This document shows, in pieces, positions 7,119 to 8,522 of a stretch of DNA of 8,522 nucleotides. This DNA comes from CAZJGG01 sp964545475. GTDB taxonomy: Bacteria > Bacillota > Clostridia > Lachnospirales > JAISER01. Made by a program: the position numbers and the translations under genes. The stretch is taken from assembly GCA_964545475.1 (NCBI GenBank), contig CAZJGG010000088.1, positions 1 to 8,522 on the forward strand, in the 5' to 3' direction. Position 1 is the stretch's first letter. The number at the start of each line of letters is the position of its first letter. The notes under the pieces were generated by a model. The model was given only the letters and a program-made list of their open reading frames with translations, searched no databases and was not told the origin of the DNA.

Positions 7119-7156
7119 AGTCAAGCAGTATAACAAGGCAAAGGAGGAGTAATTCC

Positions 7157-8521
7157 ATGATTATAAATATAGACAAGGATATATGCACAGGTTGCAGAGA
7201 GTGCGCCGAGATATGCCCGGCATATGCAATAAACGGTGAGCAGGGGCAACCCCAAGAAATAGATTATGATAAATGTGTAATGTGCGGTCAATGTGTTCAA
7301 AAGTGTAAATCTTACCTTTCAATAATTGACCACGGAGCGGATAAATATAATTATAAAAGAGCGGAAAGGAATCTTCCGGAGACCCTTAAAGAGCCTTTGT
7401 TTGCGGCTTACAACAACTGCAATTTAAACAAAGTTAAAACTGCTCTTGCAAATAAAGACATATATACAGTAGTTCAGTGCGCTCCTGCTGTTAGAGTTGC
7501 TATTGCAGAAGAATTTGGAAACAGCTTGGGAAGCCTTGCGGCAAAGAAGCTTGCGGCCGCTTTAAAGAAATTAGGCTTTGACAAAGTTTATGACACAAAT
7601 TTTACAGCCGACCTTACAATAATGGAAGAGGGTACGGAATTAATTGAAAGAGTGACTAAGAAAAAGGGAAAACTTCCAATGTTTACTTCCTGCTGCCCGG
7701 CGTGGGTAACATTTTTAGAAAGAAACTACCCGGAATTTAAAGACAATCTTTCAAGCTGTAAATCTCCCCAGCAAATGGGCGCTATTTTCAAAACTTACGG
7801 GGCAAAAATTGATAATTTAAGACCTGAAAATATGTATGTTGTGTCCGTTATGCCTTGCACATGCAAGGAATTTGAATGCAACAGGGAAGAAATGAAGGAC
7901 AGCGGTTTTAAAGATGTAGACGTTGCTATAACAACTCGGGAACTAGCGTATCTTCTTAAAGAAATGAAAATAGATTTTAACAGCTTGCCGGAAGAAGATT
8001 ACGATACCCCTCTTGGATTATATACTGGGGCAGGGGCGATTTTCGGCGTAACCGGCGGCGTTATGGAAGCGGCTATAAGAACAGGTTACGAACTTATAAC
8101 CGGAGAACCTGTACCTGAAATTGATATAAGCGCTGTTAGAGGCGGCGAAGGCTTCCGAACAGCCACACTGAAAGTAGGGGAGCTTGAGCTTAAAGTTGGC
8201 ATAGTTTCAGGTCTTAAAAACGTTATCCCTGTTTTAGATGCAATAGAAAGCGGAGAGTTAGACTTACATTTTGTTGAAGTAATGACTTGCCCGGTTGGGT
8301 GTGTCAGCGGCGGCGGGCAGCCTAAGCTTCTTTTAGACAGCTACAAGCCAAATGCATACGAAGCTAGAAGCAAAGCTTCTTATGAACATGACAAAGAGCT
8401 TAAATACAGAAAATCCCATGAAAACCCAGCTATCGTAAAAATTTATGAAGATTATTTAGGAAAACCAAACGGAAAATTATCTCACCAATTACTACATACA
8501 AAATATTGTATACAAAAATAA
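7157..8521 (+). CDS. hydA2: [FeFe]-hydrogenase catalytic subunit (HDCR-type HydA)
   Basis: HydA interconverts H2 and protons at the H-cluster in the cytoplasm. The complete 454-residue protein starts with two ferredoxin-type [4Fe-4S] sites, C10-C13-C16-C20 and C40-C43-C46-C50. The H-cluster domain follows with all three signatures: TSCCPAW at 177-183 (C180 ligand, C179 the usual proton-relay cysteine), MPCTCKEFE at 232-240 (C234 ligand) and EVMTCPVGCVSGGGQP at 374-389 (C378 and C382 ligands). It lacks the N-terminal [2Fe-2S] domain and extra clusters of longer clostridial hydrogenases, so electrons must come through partner ferredoxins, as in HDCR. AAGGAGG (7141-7147) lies 9 bases before the ATG. 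The stop TAA is at 8519-8521. The maturases HydE, HydF and HydG are not in the window. The symbol hydA2 follows the HDCR literature; plain hydA is equally fair. Confidence 0.94.
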   Translation: MIINIDKDICTGCRECAEICPAYAINGEQGQPQEIDYDKCVMCGQCVQKCKSYLSIIDHGADKYNYKRAERNLPETLKEPLFAAYNNCNLNKVKTALANKDIYTVVQCAPAVRVAIAEEFGNSLGSLAAKKLAAALKKLGFDKVYDTNFTADLTIMEEGTELIERVTKKKGKLPMFTSCCPAWVTFLERNYPEFKDNLSSCKSPQQMGAIFKTYGAKIDNLRPENMYVVSVMPCTCKEFECNREEMKDSGFKDVDVAITTRELAYLLKEMKIDFNSLPEEDYDTPLGLYTGAGAIFGVTGGVMEAAIRTGYELITGEPVPEIDISAVRGGEGFRTATLKVGELELKVGIVSGLKNVIPVLDAIESGELDLHFVEVMTCPVGCVSGGGQPKLLLDSYKPNAYEARSKASYEHDKELKYRKSHENPAIVKIYEDYLGKPNGKLSHQLLHTKYCIQK

Positions 8522-8522
8522 A

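Noticed and set aside
7129..7134. TATAAC as a -10 box for hydA
   Set aside because: No acceptable -35 lies at 16-18 bases, and the box is only 7 bases before the Shine-Dalgarno, so a start there would leave almost no leader.
6954..7136. A 60-codon minus-strand reading frame across the palindrome
   Set aside because: It lies almost entirely within the inverted repeat, overlaps the end of the ferredoxin gene and has no recognisable domain. It is a by-product of the repeat, even if similar frames are annotated as hypothetical proteins elsewhere.

Overview
This window looks like a low-GC anaerobic Firmicute, probably a Clostridia-type fermenter or acetogen. The reasons are the AT-rich DNA, strong AAGGAGG-type ribosome binding sites, an SLH-domain surface protein, and oxygen-sensitive enzymes: a selenocysteine formate dehydrogenase, polyferredoxins and an [FeFe]-hydrogenase. 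I cannot name the species from the sequence.

Left part, minus strand (1-2637). A long exported protein gene, cut by the left window edge, reads right to left from 1952. It encodes a signal peptide, a thioredoxin/TlpA-like domain with no cysteines, a long middle region and C-terminal S-layer homology (SLH) repeats. Upstream of it, also on the minus strand, is mobA (2062-2637), which makes the guanine dinucleotide form of the molybdenum cofactor.

Centre (2638-2807). This is a divergent control region. A perfect TTGACA-17-TATAAT promoter points right, towards the formate dehydrogenase. An extended -10 element points left, towards mobA. The two -10 boxes are 1 bp apart.

Right part, plus strand (2808-8521). 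Five genes run in the order fdhF, hycB-like, fdhD, hycB-like, hydA. fdhF is one gene interrupted by an in-frame TGA at 3225-3227, which is a selenocysteine codon (residue 140) followed by a SECIS-like hairpin. Together the genes match the hydrogen-dependent CO2 reductase (HDCR) cluster known from Acetobacterium woodii and Thermoanaerobacter kivui. FdhF interconverts CO2 and formate at a bis-MGD/selenocysteine site. Two four-cluster ferredoxin subunits carry electrons. The [FeFe]-hydrogenase HydA interconverts H2 and protons. FdhD serves maturation of the FdhF active site, and MobA supplies the cofactor.

Oddities: the FdhD lacks the CxxC motif of the family; a terminator-like hairpin lies inside the cluster between the first hycB and fdhD; and a 137-bp imperfect palindrome, which looks like a small mobile or repeat element, sits between the second hycB and hydA. 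No tRNA, rRNA, CRISPR array or transposase gene was seen, and no gene-free stretch exceeds 300 bases.
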